64,000 nt of DNA, taken from positions 1-64,000 of the forward strand of contig JAKJXP020000125.1 of the NCBI GenBank assembly GCA_022225965.2, read 5' to 3'. The position numbers and the translations under genes are program-made. Below, piece by piece: positions 47,209 to 60,191 of this stretch; position 1 is the stretch's first letter, and every line of letters begins with the position of its first letter. The DNA comes from Diatrype stigma. Lineage: Eukaryota; Ascomycota; Sordariomycetes; Xylariales; Diatrypaceae. The notes beneath the pieces were generated by a model. The model did no database searches and had not been told where the DNA came from. It saw nothing but the letters and a program-made list of their open reading frames with translations.

Positions 47209-47840
47209 ATGTGCGAGACGATATACGACGTATACCACTGTGACGACCACGTGCCAAACCGACCGAAATCATGTTACAAAATTGTCCGAGAGCACTGGCG
47301 GCGTGGCGATCTTTGTAGAGTGGCTATCCAGCGCAACGGCCTCTGGGGGTCTTGCGGCCACTTCCAGCCACAGCAGAGCAATTTCTATCACCACCAACAC
47401 GGAATGCTCTGTCACGGACACCAGAAACAGCGGGAGCTTCAGCAGAAGAAGATGAATGTAAGCATATCACTCTTTAACCGACCTTGGCAGTTTTGTTCCA
47501 GCTCCCCGGACAAGTCTAGAAGCTACGAATCAAACCCCAAGTCTTCTAATCCAAGTGCTGACTCCGTGATGTTACGTAGGAGTCCGAAGACAAAATTCAC
47601 CAGGATTGCCTGCAAGTCCTTTTCCGCGATCTCACGCTAAAACACCCAGAGATGCCACAAGAAGTGAAGGAGGTCAAGGCCGGGGATGTCCTTCAGTTCG
47701 ATCCGCGATACCTGGCCAAGAGGCAGGAACGGGCCGAGACGCGACGCAAGATCGACTCGATGCATCCGGCCGCGGTTCAGCGTGAGTACCCGTACGGACC
47801 AGGCATCCCGCTCATGGGTGACTGGCCGCGAATGCGGTAG
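47209..47840 (+). CDS. Small Cys/His-rich hypothetical protein, 169 aa
   Basis: Exons 47209-47457 and 47580-47840. The 122-bp phase-0 intron (donor GTAAGC, CTGAC branch site, acceptor CGTAG) joins QKKMN to ESEDKIHQDC. Without splicing the first frame runs on into a Ser/Lys-rich tail that looks non-coding. The N-terminal half has spaced cysteines and histidines (MCETIYDVYHCDDH, SCYKIVREHW, DLCRVAIQ, SCGHFQPQ, MLCHGHQ) that could bind zinc. The second half is charged and helical (LAKRQERAETRRK) and ends YGPGIPLMGDWPRMR. No signal peptide, so it is probably intracellular. No family recognised. Confidence 0.62.
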
Positions 47841-48645
47841 TGGAAGCAGTGTGGGGAGCAGGAGAACCTGTTGTTAGGGCGGTTGGTAACTTCGACTCCG
47901 AGGCTGGTCGTGGACGGATTTGCTACTTGTGCAGTATCGGTATGAGAACGATTCACCCTCGGTATGCTGCGATTCGGAAACTTGAAAGAGCTTTCTTCAC
48001 GTTTGCTTTGCTATCGGGGTGAGGAGAAAATGGTACGGGAGGAGCCGGTCTCGTGATAGATACGAGCGGACGTACGTAGATGAGCGAGCACAAAGTAAAG
48101 AAGACACGAGTTTATATCAAGGATTCGTTCGGATATTCCGTTACCCAGATATGCCTAAGCCTGGGTTGATATCGAAGTTCCTCCCTGATTAAGGCCGAGG
48201 TACATTTTTCTTTGAGTACCCAGTTGCTTTTATACTATGACACTAACCAGGAGGACAAGCTGGATCGCAATTATTCTACGTTTTGCTATTACTGGTTCGT
48301 ATTATGCGATGCAATTCTATTTCAATGATTGCTATAATCGGCATATATTACACATTACTCGTGGTCCGATATATGAAGTAGGTGCGTCAGTGTAAGTACA
48401 TGTGTCACATGTACGAAGTACTGACCCAATACCTTTCTGGGTACAACACCCCTGGCCGCAAGGTCGGGACACTGGTCGCGGCGTTGGTACTGTCACCCTA
48501 TAGCACATTTTATTCTGCCAGTTTCTCTGCCCTATCCGTCTCCCGTTTTCTAATAACTCAGTGTCTCTTAAATTTAGCTCAATTTCTACATCCACTTACT
48601 GTAATCCTATCTTATCCCCCATAACATCTCAACCCGAGTGACATA
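47841..48645. other. Intergenic, P450 promoter
   Basis: About 0.8 kb before the second P450. A pyrimidine-rich leader (about 48520-48640) precedes its start. No gene seen. Confidence 0.5.
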
Positions 48646-50346
48646 ATGTCCTGGTTTGCTGTACTGGTAGCACCAATACTGGTCATAGCCACCGCATTGT
48701 GTGTTAGCTGGGCCTGGTCCGTTTTGCAGAACTACGCTGCCGCCCGAACCATTGGCATCCCCATACGTATCATCCCATTCAGCCCTTTCAATCCATTCTG
48801 GACCCTCGTTGACCGGAAGGTCGCGTTGTTTCTCCGTCACTTCCCATTTCTGAGGGAGAACAACATTAGTCGCTACAACTGGCGCGGATGGGACTTAGAA
48901 GACCGGTGGCGGTCACATTATGAGATGGGAGATGCCTACGTCCTGGTGACGCCACAGTACAATATGGTTCAGCTCAACAACCCGGAAGCGATCACGAATG
49001 TCTTCAAGAGAGGCCCCGATTTTCCGCGGCCAGTTTGGGTCAACGATGTTCTCGGTGTCTTCGGTCCGAACATCTCTTGCGCAGAGGGCCAGTCATGGAA
49101 AGCGCAGCGGAAAGTCGCGACTCGCTGCTTCAATGAAGCCAATAACGAAATTGTATGGGCCGAAACTCTAGGGCTGTCCCAAGATATGATCCGGTATTGG
49201 TCCACCAGGCCTTCTGTGAAGTCCAGCGCTGAGGATGTACGTACATTCACGCTCAATGTGCTTGCTCGCGCTGGTTTCGGCAAGTCGTTCAAGTTCCGAG
49301 GTCATGATGAGGAGAAGCCAGTTGACGAGATCCAATCCATGAGCTACAGGGAATCTTTAGGCCTGATCCTGGAGAACCTGATTGTTATCCTGGCCCTAGG
49401 CCCTAAGACCCTAGCATTCCTCGACCGTTATTGGCTCCCTTCGAAGTTGAAAACCATAAACAGGGCAGTTGTATCCTTCAAAACCCACATGACCAGCATG
49501 TATGAGGAGCAAAAGCGTGCTTTCGCCGCCGGGGTAGAGGGCTCTGACAACAACCTCATGACACTTCTAGTCCGAGCGTCGCAGGAAGCTGCCATTGAAG
49601 AGTCAGGAGGGCTGACCGAAAGCGAGATCTATGGCAACATGTTTACCTTCAATTTCGCTGGCCATGATACCACCGCCCACAGTACCACATTCGCCTTGTA
49701 CTTCCTTGCGGCGAACCCAGAGGTGCAGGATTGGATTTCCGAGGAGATTCAACGGGTTCTTGGCGACCAGAAGCCAGGCGGAATAGACTACCGTGCCAAC
49801 TTCCCACGCTTCAAGCGCTGTCTATCGGTGTTGTACGAGACGCTACGACTTTACACTATCGTCCCTGCCATCAAATGGACTGGAGACCGAGCCACGACGC
49901 TTGTCGTTGGCGACAAGACCTTGCAGCTGCCCCCAAAGACCATACTACTACCTAGCTACTGCTCTCTTCATACAGATCCCCGATACTGGGGTTCGGACTC
50001 TCTAACTTGGCGGCCTTCACGCTGGATCGAACCAAGCGATACAGCGGGCCAAGAGGAGATCGACATGCACCAGCGCGGCGTGTTTCTGGGCTGGTCTGAA
50101 GGCACGCGCGACTGCCCCGGCAAGAAGTTCTCTCAAGTTGAGTTCGTGGCGCTCATGGTGGGGCTGTTCCGACATTGGCGGGTTGACCCGGCAAAGAAGG
50201 GCCCAGGGGAGAGCGATGAGGCTGCGCGCCAACGAGTACTGGACCTCATCAGTGGGGATAGTGGCTGGGTCCTGCTGCTCCAGATGCTACACCCGCAGCG
50301 GGCGCCCTTAGTATGGCGGCAGCGGGATGCAAAGAAGGCACTATGA
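48646..50346 (+). CDS. Cytochrome P450 monooxygenase, single exon
   Basis: 566 aa with no intron. A hydrophobic N-terminal anchor (4-27) is followed by a basic/proline hinge (IPIRIIPFSPFNPF). The C-helix WKAQRK is at about 151-156. The I-helix AGHDTT lies at 338-343, the K-helix ETLR at 398-401 and the PERF-like WRPSRW at 455-460. The heme loop GWSEGTRDCPGKK carries the thiolate C490. It resembles the same broad group as the P450 at 19.5-21.8 kb (shared opening layout and ILPK/WAW-type sequence), but it is intronless and lacks the low-complexity inserts, so the two are distant paralogues. ER membrane; substrate unknown. No biosynthetic partner lies next to it. Confidence 0.94.
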   Translation: MSWFAVLVAPILVIATALCVSWAWSVLQNYAAARTIGIPIRIIPFSPFNPFWTLVDRKVALFLRHFPFLRENNISRYNWRGWDLEDRWRSHYEMGDAYVLVTPQYNMVQLNNPEAITNVFKRGPDFPRPVWVNDVLGVFGPNISCAEGQSWKAQRKVATRCFNEANNEIVWAETLGLSQDMIRYWSTRPSVKSSAEDVRTFTLNVLARAGFGKSFKFRGHDEEKPVDEIQSMSYRESLGLILENLIVILALGPKTLAFLDRYWLPSKLKTINRAVVSFKTHMTSMYEEQKRAFAAGVEGSDNNLMTLLVRASQEAAIEESGGLTESEIYGNMFTFNFAGHDTTAHSTTFALYFLAANPEVQDWISEEIQRVLGDQKPGGIDYRANFPRFKRCLSVLYETLRLYTIVPAIKWTGDRATTLVVGDKTLQLPPKTILLPSYCSLHTDPRYWGSDSLTWRPSRWIEPSDTAGQEEIDMHQRGVFLGWSEGTRDCPGKKFSQVEFVALMVGLFRHWRVDPAKKGPGESDEAARQRVLDLISGDSGWVLLLQMLHPQRAPLVWRQRDAKKAL

Positions 50347-50838
50347 TCAGGATCCGCATGAGGACTAGATAGGGCGAGTAGGCGTGCCGGGTTGTTGACG
50401 GCTCTGTCGATTAAGGAAATGATATTCTGCTGGACACGGCAGCTTCATAGAACCTAGATAGCAAGCCGGGGAAAAAGCTCAAGCCTAACTGATTGAATTT
50501 AATGATAAAGCATGACTGTAGTAAGACCGCAGTTGTACCGTTGCGATAGAAAACTCATGTTACGCCTGATTACCCGGTTGCACCCGTCCAATTTCTTTCT
50601 CCTTTTCTTACGAGAGGGAAAAGGGGGGAGAATTGAGTAGATCTGGAAGCTAAGAAAAGAAGTGGGCCATGTACCTTAGACCAGGTACCAGCTAAGAATA
50701 CGTGCTTACCTAAGTGACGCGCCTAACGTGCACGCCTCGGAGCTTAACTGGAAGCACAAGCCTTTCCTTCCTCATTCCCTCAACATCTTCCAAGGTTATC
50801 CTTTGTTCATGGCATTCATCGGTGCGGTGTAGATTGAT
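50347..50838. other. Intergenic between P450 and DUF3807 gene
   Basis: About 0.5 kb with the P450 3' flank and the DUF3807 promoter. Nothing else seen. Confidence 0.5.
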
Positions 50839-51572
50839 ATGATCATGTCGACTCCTTTGAATGCTTCCAGGGCCTTCCAAGCTCCCGAAGTTTCTCAGGT
50901 ACGTTTTACCATCTCCTAGCACCCTGCTTGGCACCTCGACTTTGATAGCTAATGCTGACTTGCAGGCAGGCAGACATTGACTTATTCCACGATGCGCATT
51001 TCTCCAAGGCAGCACTTGGACTTTTCGAGACCCAGTTTCTCACTTTCGGAAACGCGTCCAGCAATGAACAGGTCTATGAGGAGTATGATTATGACGGCTA
51101 CGAAGAAGAGGAAGAGGATGGACTTGGCTACTATCCCGACGGCGTCAAACGCACCCTGACCGACGAGCAGATCGCCATTTTCCGGCACTCCGAGATCGAA
51201 TCGCTGCGGCGTGCCCAGGAAAAGGCTGGTAAGACCAAGATCCATCCGGGCGCTACCCTGCAAGTCGCCCAGGCTGCCGATCGAAATGCCGAAGGGGAAG
51301 AGGGCGAGCTGCAGGATGGTAGCGAGGACGGAGAACTAGAGTCCGAGAAACCCACGGCCGCCGAGCTCAAACGCATGAAGAAGAAGCGAGCCAAGCAGGC
51401 AAAGAGGGAAAAGAGAAAATTCTGCCCAGAGCCGAAAGAGGACCTGCGCAAGAGGACGTGGGACAAAGTCGAGACTGGCATGGACAGCCTCGACTACGAC
51501 GGCCTCGAGACTGCGCAGAACACGGCTTCGAACCATGCCGCTCAGAGACGACGAATCTCTTATGAGGACTGA
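50839..51572 (+). CDS. DUF3807-family protein
   Basis: Exons 50839-50898 and 50970-51572 give 220 aa. The 71-bp phase-0 intron has a GTACGT donor and a CTGAC branch site. Of two tandem CAG acceptors, only the second keeps the frame (PEVSQ/ADIDLFHDAHF). An in-frame ATG two codons later (MSTPLN) could be the real start. DLFHDAHFSKAALGLFE is the conserved core of this fungal family. It is followed by an acidic Tyr/Glu run, a helical stretch, and a Lys/Arg-rich segment (RMKKKRAKQAKREKRK) that could be a nuclear or nucleolar signal. The molecular function of the family is unknown. Confidence 0.82.
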
Positions 51573-52540
51573 GCTCAGTAGCGGTGCATTATGTCGCTGT
51601 CCATCAAATATTGCTACCATCGAGGTTCAGTGAGCCCGCTTCTTCTATGATCTCCACACCAGGCGTTCTAGAGAGAGCCACGTAAGGTCAGTTACCGTAT
51701 TTCTTACGAACTTACTTTACTCTCTTCACATGATGAAAACCTTAGTATCGTCATCCTTAGGCGGAAAGCTTGCTAGGTATCAGTTGAAGTTGGCTTTTGC
51801 CGATGCATCTGATGTCGACGCGGGCGTATGTCGAGTTCATTAATCTTCTCTCTGACATGAAGACATCATACTGCATTGCTTGTTTCATACATGACCTCGC
51901 CATGAGACTAACTTATGCAGCAGTGGTCCCTGATGCACAACACTTTCTGTGGTGTTGTGGTGCTCCAACTGCACTACGCGAGACAGACTACGTCCCTTGG
52001 CACTGGACCTCTAGATCGGGCCTGATATCAGTGTCCTTAGTTTCCGCTTCCATCGAATAAGCGAGCTGCCACCCTCCGATAGAGCGAAGCAGATAGCTCT
52101 CGGTTAGTGCTTGAGGGTGTGGACCAAGTGCAATGGGAGTATCAAAATCGGAGATACTTGTTAGAAATTTGCCTAGTAGCTACTCAATGAGCCTACCGAA
52201 AATGGAGGGCAAGGGTTCAAGACTGCGTGTTGCGATGCTAGCGGAGAAATCAGCTCGGCCCGGCGTCAGTCGACGAGTCAAGACCAAGTCATCGGTCAAA
52301 CAAGATACGCAATAAGTACTTGGTATTCCGTGGTAATAGTAGTTACGCCACGATGGTAGCTAGGTAGTAGCTAACTACCTACATAATTTGGCCACTGCAA
52401 ATTAGCGGAGCCTTTGTTTGTTGGATCAGTGAAGCAACATGGTATCAGCTAGTGACCAAGGAATATAGATACTGTTGTGAAGTTATCCCCGCTATCGCCT
52501 CCTTATAGCCACGTTAATATATCAATTCCCTAGGAACAAT
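51573..52540. other. Intergenic
   Basis: About 1 kb between the DUF3807 gene and the 3' end of the disrupted gene. No coding frame supported. Confidence 0.5.
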
Positions 52541-53094
52541 CTAATACGCATTTATTATCTGTCTGTATGTCCTTTTCCCATACGCCAGGAGATATTCTGG
52601 ATCTTTTCGCAAGGTGGGCACACTGAATGGTGCAATCCGCGCCGTCGTGATTATGACCTGGACTCTCGAGATTTCCAAGCCGAGCTTCTGCAGCCGCGGG
52701 ATGAGGGTCTTCAGGACGCTGAATCCGTCTTCCGATACGCACAAGTCCAGCCTGTCAATAAGGAGCAGCACAATTCGATTCTGGGAGTCCCTGCTGGCCT
52801 CAATGAGCCGCAGGATATCTTCCAGCAAATTCCATGCCAGGTTTCCCGAGTTTGAGTTGCCATGACGCGTATGCGTATGAGTCTTTGTGTTCGTCGTTGT
52901 CCTCGCCGCCTCTCGGATTTCGCAGAAGCGACTCTTGGAGAGCCGGCGGATGTTGCTCGTGGCGACGGACGGGTGCGTCTCGATCAGCTGAACGATCAGG
53001 CCTTGGATAAGGGTCGTCGGCGTGTACTGCTCCCCTCGGCCCCGTCTGCAGAAGATGAAGGCCGGGTCGAAGTTGCTGAACTCGTGCAGGAAGG
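52541..53094 (-). pseudogene. 3' part of the retrotransposon-split NTPase-like gene
   Basis: This is the continuation of the gene that starts at 62084, cut off by the retrotransposon. Bases 53090-53094 are the duplicated target site. From 53089 the frame reads LHEFSNFDPAFIFCRRGRG through to RQIINAY and a TAG stop at 52541, 182 codons without interruption. A hydrophobic strand ending in acidic residues, IVLLLIDRLDLC, resembles a Walker B element, and VQVIITTARIA a sensor strand, as in NACHT/AAA-type NTPases. No RIP-type stops are seen. Without the upstream part it cannot be expressed normally. Confidence 0.75.
53090..53094. repeat. Target-site duplication, left copy
   Basis: GAAGG directly outside the left LTR; the same five bases follow the right LTR at 60519-60523. 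Five-base duplications are typical of Ty3/gypsy integrase. Confidence 0.85.
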
Positions 53095-53421
53095 TGTGAC
53101 AAGGGCTTGTAGGGCTTGGAACGTATAGAACAAATCAGCTTATAATTTTGTATGGTCTTAAGGAGCGTACTGAAGAGCTAAGATCTAGGAGACGTCGAAG
53201 GGAATTCGACGGAGTATTTATATACAGCAATTTGTAAGTACGTATTAATACGTATCTTTTATTTCCAACTTTTGCGGCTTCCGTTGTTATAACTTTAATA
53301 GCTATATTAAGTAGGAATATATTTTAATATTTCCTATAATAAGGGATGAAATGTATTTTAATATATCCTATAATTGGTAATAACTGCAATTATTATTAAT
53401 TCGAAATATTTCCGTATAATA
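53095..53421 (-). repeat. LTR, left copy (3' LTR of the element)
   Basis: 327 bp, beginning TGTGACAAGGGC on the plus strand. Its first 162 bases are almost free of RIP; beyond that almost every difference from the other LTR is C-to-T or G-to-A in this copy. The end TATAATA corresponds to TGTGACA in the right copy. A/T-rich sequence that could derive from the polypurine tract adjoins it at 53422-53440. Confidence 0.92.
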
Positions 53422-55291
53422 TCATTTTTTTTTAAAGTTCGTTTTTAAACGATAAGGCCTAAGTCGGAAATAATATAAAGAATAAAATTATCGATATCCG
53501 TAAATTAATTGGTTTATTTAGGTATTATTAATAAAACAATAAAATAACTTATTTAGTATTTTCGTTATTAAAATGATTATATAATTCCTAAGTTTAGTAT
53601 TTTTTGGCAAAATAATTCTTTTATTTAATTAAATATTTTATATATCCTTAAATTTTTAAGGAATCCATTATTTTGTTTATTTGGTATTTATTTGCCTTAA
53701 TTAATATAGTATTTCGTAAAATCTAATTAAAATTAAACGGTGCTTAATTATTAATGCGGTATGGTTTAATAAGCGATATATGAAACGTATTATGGATTTT
53801 CCAATTTTTAAATAACGTAAGTTTAATAGCGGTAAAAAAAATTATTTTTTGGATTTTGTATGGTTTTTATATCTTTTTGTTTAGCTTTTTGGCGGGCCGT
53901 TTCGTTTTAATGTTTTTATTATTAAACATAACTAATTGTTTTTTCTTTAAAAAGGATATTTTTTTCCGTTTTTTGTCGGCCTAATGCTTTATTTTTTTTC
54001 TGTTTTTCTTTAGGTATTTTTAAGCGTTTTTATATATTTGAATTATTTAGTATGCGTATATTTAATTATTTAAGTTACGAAAGAAATTAAGCGGTAAATT
54101 ATATATTATAAAATAATAACCATAATTGGCATAAAAAGAAGTTATATATATGGAAATTAATTTGGCATTATTATATACGAATTCGGCGATAAGCAATAAA
54201 TTTTTCCAATTGGATATTTCGTAATTAACGAAGGCTTTAAGGTAAATTTTAAGGGTTTAATTTAGTTTTTTAATTTAATTATTCGTTTATAAATAAAAGG
54301 CTGTATTTATGCGTAATTTAATTCTTATTAATTTAAGGAAATTGCGCCAAAGATATGCAGTAAATCTGGAATTTTTGTTCGAAATAATATCGAAAAGTAT
54401 TTTATGCAATTTTTAATAAAATTTTGCAAAAGTTTTAATAAAGTCCGCGGTAATTTTTTCTTTCATTTTGAAAAATATAAAATGAATCATTTTAATAAAG
54501 GGATTTATTATGATTCATATCGAGTTGTATTTATTAAAAAGAAAAAGATTAATAATAAAATTTATTACGATCGTATGTTATAAATAATAATGTAATTCCA
54601 TGGATTATAAAAAATTATAAAATGCGTATTTAAAAACCTTATTTTGTTAATAATCGTAATAGCCGTTAATAAACTTTCGAATTAATAACTTTAAATCTAG
54701 CCATTAAAAATTCCGAATAATAAGTTTTAATGTTTTATTTATATTTATATGTTTTATAATTAAAGTATTATATTTAAATTTTATAATCTTTTATTAAAGT
54801 TCGAAAAGGATTTAAAGTTTTCCCTTACGATATAATAATTCGTTTTTAATTTTAATATTTTTATTTGGTAATATTATTTTTTCCATATATATGGAGTCCT
54901 TTTTGGCTAAGGACTTAATTTTGTTTATAAATTCGGAATGTCATTTAGGCGTTAAAACGTTATATAGTTTTTTCGAAGTTAAAATAACCGAAATTAAAAC
55001 TATAAACGTAAGTCCTATAAAATGCAAAAAATGTTTTTTTTATAAAACCAACGTAATCGGTTAGTTTTTAGCTCCCTCTTTTTTAGGCCGATATTAATTT
55101 AATCGAAAAAAAATATCGGCCTTTTTATTTTGCTTACCGGATCGGTAATTAATAATAAACCAATACGAAAATAGCTGTTAAATTTATTTTGCCTGTCGTT
55201 TATTTAGTATTTTAGCTATTATAAAATAAGCGAGGTTTTAATGGTTTAAAAAGATTTTAATACGATATTTAGTTTTTTCGAAATATTATTT

Positions 55292-55483
55292 TCATTTATC
55301 GAAAAAATCGATAATTGCTAATAATTCTTTATTATGAATCTCGTAATTTATTTTTATCGGCATAAACTTATAAAAATAAAAAACAATTAATTGGAGTTTT
55401 TTTTTATTATTCTTTTGGAATATTATTGCGCCGATTACGAAATCGGAAATATCTGTTTCGATATAAACTTGCTTTTCGAAATC
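55292..55483 (-). pseudogene. RNase H remnant of the gypsy pol
   Basis: The minus-strand frame reads VYIETDISDFVIGAIIFQK, then FMPIKINYEIHNKELLAIID. It matches the gypsy RT/RNase H pattern ETDASDxxxGAxLxQ and NYxxxxKELLAI. The first Asp of the catalytic set is retained. It ends at a TGA where gypsy elements have a Trp codon. Confidence 0.85.
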
Positions 55484-56101
55484 GAAATAAATTAAAATAA
55501 ATACTTAAATAAATTTATATTTAAAATCGTAAAAGGCATAATTTATTTTATTAATTTATTTTCATAATTTAAAATCCCTTTTATTGGCATTAATAATAAG
55601 TCTGGCAATATTAAAGAAATTCTTAATAAAGCGACGATAAAAATTTGTGAAATTAATAAATTATTGTAATTCCTTAAAGGTTTTAAGGGGTTTCCATTAA
55701 TTAATGCATTCCATTTTGTTTTGGGTTATAAAAATGCTTTTGCGGCCGATAATGTAATTAAAATATTTAACTTTGTATATTGTTTATTTGCATTTATGCA
55801 AAACAATAGCGAAATAATACTTAATTAATTTATATAAAACCTTTTTAATTAATTTATTATGTTATTTTTTGGTTTTAGCATAAATAAATAAGTTATCGAT
55901 ATATATTATTAAACCAGCATTAATAAGGTTTTTAAAAATATTATTCATTATGACTTAAAAAGTAGCTGATATATTAATAAAACCGAAAGGCATTACGATA
56001 TATTCGAATAATCCATATTTATATTTAAATGCTGTTTTTTATTCGTCGCTTTTTTTGATTTTAATTAAATTAAAGCTTACTTTTAGGTTAATTTTAGTAA
56101 A

Positions 56102-56296
56102 TTATTTAGCAATACGAAACTGGGCTTGCATTTTATTAATAAATAAAATTAAATAACGAATAGGAATAATAATAACGTTTAAGCCTCGATAGTTAATAAC
56201 GGATCTTAAAGGATTATTAAGGTCCGGTTTCGGAATAAACATAAAGGGAAAAGCATAAAAAAAAGTTAATTTTTGGATTCGGCCTATATTAAGCAT
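56102..56296 (-). pseudogene. Reverse transcriptase remnant
   Basis: A short frame of 64 codons that survived RIP. The translation FIPKPDLNNPLRSVINYRGLN...RYLILFINKMQ corresponds to the Ty3/gypsy RT stretch with consensus VPKKDGxLRxCVDYRGLN and NRYPLPLIxE. This fixes the element as gypsy and its coding strand as minus. Confidence 0.88.
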
Positions 56297-59200
56297 ATTC
56301 TTTAATTAAGATTTAAATATGCTAAGTTCCTTTTTATTTATTGCATAAAAAGGTTCCTATAGGAATGTTTTTCTTTTTTATAAATTAATGGCGTAATTTT
56401 ATGGCTTATAATTAAGGAATTTTTGGCCTATTTTTTTCGTTATAATAAATATAAATTCTTTAAACTTTTCGGGTATTCTTTTTAACGGGTTTGGTTTTTT
56501 ATTATTTAATAAATTGGCAATTTAATTAATAACGGCATAATTAATGCAATTTTTGCAATAAAACTTAAAAAAAACGTAATTTTATTGGAATTATTAAAAG
56601 AATTAACAGGCTAATGCATTTTTAATTATTAATAAAGTAAAATAATATTACATTCGTCGTTTATGCTATTTAATTTAAAGTTTAAACGAAAGAAATAATC
56701 CTTTTGATATCGGAAAATTAAGGTATCGATATAATATCGTTTAGCGTTTTTTATATAAATAATATCGAAAAACATTATTTTTTTAATTTTATTTCGTTTA
56801 AAAATGGGCAGTTTTTATTATTAGCATTTAAAAAATAACATAACCGGTATCGAATAGCTATTATTTAGGAATACTTTAATAAGATATTCGGAATAGTTAT
56901 AAATTAATATTATTTTAATTAAAAGTTTAAAACCGGATTTAAATTTAAATCGTATCTTTTTTTTAATACCCGAAAAAATAAAAAAATAAAGCTGTTTTTA
57001 TTCTTTATTATCGTTTTTATTAAATTATTTATTTATTATTGCCGAATTATTATTATTAAATCGTCTTTTAATCGCAAAAAGTTTTATAAAAAGATTATTT
57101 ATTAGTTATAAAATTTTACATAATACGATATAAGGGCCTTTTAAAAATCCGAATTAAAATCGTTAAATTCGGTTACGAAATGCGGATAATCGGGTTTTTT
57201 AAAAACAGCGTCGATTTTAAGTTTTTTTTCGTTGCTTAAGGCCGATATATCGTTATTTCGCTTATATTTAATAAAAAAAAATTTTTTCGATGGGTTAAGT
57301 AAATTTTTGTTTTTAATATTTTTTTTTGCAAAATAAGTAAAAATGTAATAATTATTGCGATTATATTTTTAATACGAAACCTTATTTTTTTTACGTTAAT
57401 CGATATTTCTTTATTCGATATTTTTTAATGCGGCTATAATATTAAGCCATTTTTTGTTTTTAAGATTAAGTTTAAGCTTCGCCTTTAATTTTTATCGGTC
57501 CTTAGGCTGGCTTTTTAAGGATCGACTTTGGCCGGAAATGGAACGAGTTTTTTTGTTTTAATGGTTTTGGCCCGATTTCGAATGTTTTAAGGTCGAATCG
57601 GGCCTTTTTTTTCCCGACGAAATATCTGGGTTGGATAATATATTTTCGTAGATTTATTTTGTTTTTTAAATGGCAGCGAAAAAGTTTTCGTTCGAATTAA
57701 GTATTGCATTTTGTCGTAAATATATTAAACGGATAATTTCGTCGGATAGGATTTAAGAAATGTAATTCTGGAATATAACTTTAAATTATTAAATTATTTC
57801 GTTAAAATCGAAAAGTTCGGTAAGATATTAAACCGTATTTTTTTAATAAATAAGGCTTTTTATTTTCTTAACGTTTCGATGCTTTTTTAAAGGATTTTTA
57901 AATCGTTTCGTAATAATTATAACGTAATTATTTTAACGATCCGTTAATTTTATTCGTTTAATTTAATTAAGACGTTATTAATATTAAGTTTAAGCTTTAT
58001 TTATAAGTAATAATTTAATTTAATTAATGCGGTAATAATTTTAAGGAAAATTTTCCGCGTATATTTTAAGGTATGATTTTATTTTAATCCATTAAGGTTT
58101 AAATTTAAATAAATTTTTCCCATTATAAGTTTAAGGCTTATTAAGTTAAATCGGATTAATTATAATGAAAACGGGGCGACCGAATTTTTTTAAGGCTAAG
58201 ATAAGTTTATTTTGTTATTTTCCTAACTTAGATTTATTCGGGGATCGTCGTAAAAACCTTCGGAAAGGTCCTTTTTTAGGCGGCGGCGGTAGTTTTTTTT
58301 GGTCGTTTAATTCATTATTATTATTAGGATTAAAGTTTGAATCGCCTGGGGCGCTTGGGTTTCGAAAAGGCGGCGGTAATATTCCTTTAAGTCCGTTTTC
58401 GCCAAACATAAAGGGTAATTCCTTCGACGTATCGAATTATTAACGAATATTTTATGCCGTTTTTTTGGCTTGGATTATTTAAAATGTTTTGTTAATAAGG
58501 GAATTTTTAATTCTGGCTTTAAAATTAAAATATTTTAATATAAAAGCTTTAGTTTTTAAAATGCTAAGAATTCGAAACGAAAAGAATTAATTAACGAAAC
58601 GGCTAAAAAATAAACGTATTACGATACGTTATTTAATTTGTTATAAGACAAAATTTATATCGATAATAACGTAAGGGTTAAATTTAAGCTATTATTAGAA
58701 CTTTATTAATGCGTTTTAAATATAGGACCGAAATTTTTTAATTTGCCGGCGTATTTGTCGGTCGATATTAACCGGGTCGAAATATTTTCGGGCAAAAAGG
58801 TTATTAATTTGGCTTTTTTTTTTAAGTTATTTATTCGTTTACGTTCGATTTAAATGCCTAGGTTTTAAGCATACGTTTTTCGATTTTAAGCAATGCTTAA
58901 TAATAATTGTTAACGATTTATTCGAAACGCATAATGGCTTGTTAATAAGTTTCGTTATTTCGAACGAACTTGGCGATAATTTCTTAAACCTTTTAAAAAA
59001 ACTAATAGCTGGCTTTAATTATTTTATCTTAAAACCTAACGATTTGGTTTTCGGTAGCATGGTAATTTTTACGGTAAAACTGAAAAATCCAGCGATAATT
59101 TTTTGCCATAATGTTATATTATTTTTTAATATTTTTGGCAATAACTTGATTACGGTTTTTAATTTGCTAAATAAATATAACGAAATTATAATAAATTTGG

Positions 59201-60191
59201 CCGATATCGTAATATAAGGTAATCAGTTATTTCGAAAAGTTGCGAATATTAATTTAAAACATTAAAGGCTTGTTTTCGGATTTGCTTATAATTATATTAT
59301 AAATAAATAGCTTATATAAAATAAGCGCCGTATTATTTATAAAAAAAATAAACATGGCGGGCGCTATAAATTGGATAAAAATAATAAGTTTAATTAGGAA
59401 TTTGGTAAAAGAAAGGTTTTTTTTATGTAATAACTTTAATTTATCGATTAATTTTAAAATAAGTTTTTATTAAAAAAAATGATTTAAAAGATTAAAAGTA
59501 ATAGGAAAAAAAAAATACGTTTGGCGATAAGATTTCTTATTGGTTTTATATTTAGTTAATAAGAAACGTATAATGGTTCGTATTAAAATCCTGGAATATC
59601 TGGAATTTATTTGTAATGCTTAAGAAAATATTAGGGTTGGCTTATAATTAATTATTTATAATCGGCTTCCGGATAATTATAAGGTCGGCATCGGATAAAT
59701 ATATTTTTTGGAATAAATAAGTAGGGACTTTTTTTATTTTAAAGTTATTTTCGGTTTTTTTTTTTTTCGTTTTTTTCCTCGGATTCGTATTTTTTTTCCG
59801 AATTTTCGGGTTTGGTATTAAGGGTCTTTATTTGGACCTTAGAAAGTATAAAAGTTTAAGGATAAGATTTTTTAGGTGTAACCTTGTCGTTAATAAAAGG
59901 TAAAATAAAATTGGAGGCTTATTTAGATAATTAAGTAAATAAGGTCTTTTTTTTGGCAATTACGGTTAATTAAATCTTTTAATTTTTAATAATGGAAATG
60001 CTTGCCTTATTTTTCGATTGGCTGGCGATAGGGTTTTTAAATTAGGGGGTTATTATAAGGGTAATTATATCTTTAATAATAAACGAAATACCAGGTTTTA
60101 TTAAAGACGTAACGTTTAAGGTTTAAGATATAATGGTTTGTATTAATGGAAATATAAATATATATATTTTGAAAAGGGTATAAAATTATAT

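Noticed and set aside
58165..58443. Plus-strand frame inside the retrotransposon
   Set aside because: The coding strand of the element is minus; this is a shadow of the probable Gag region.
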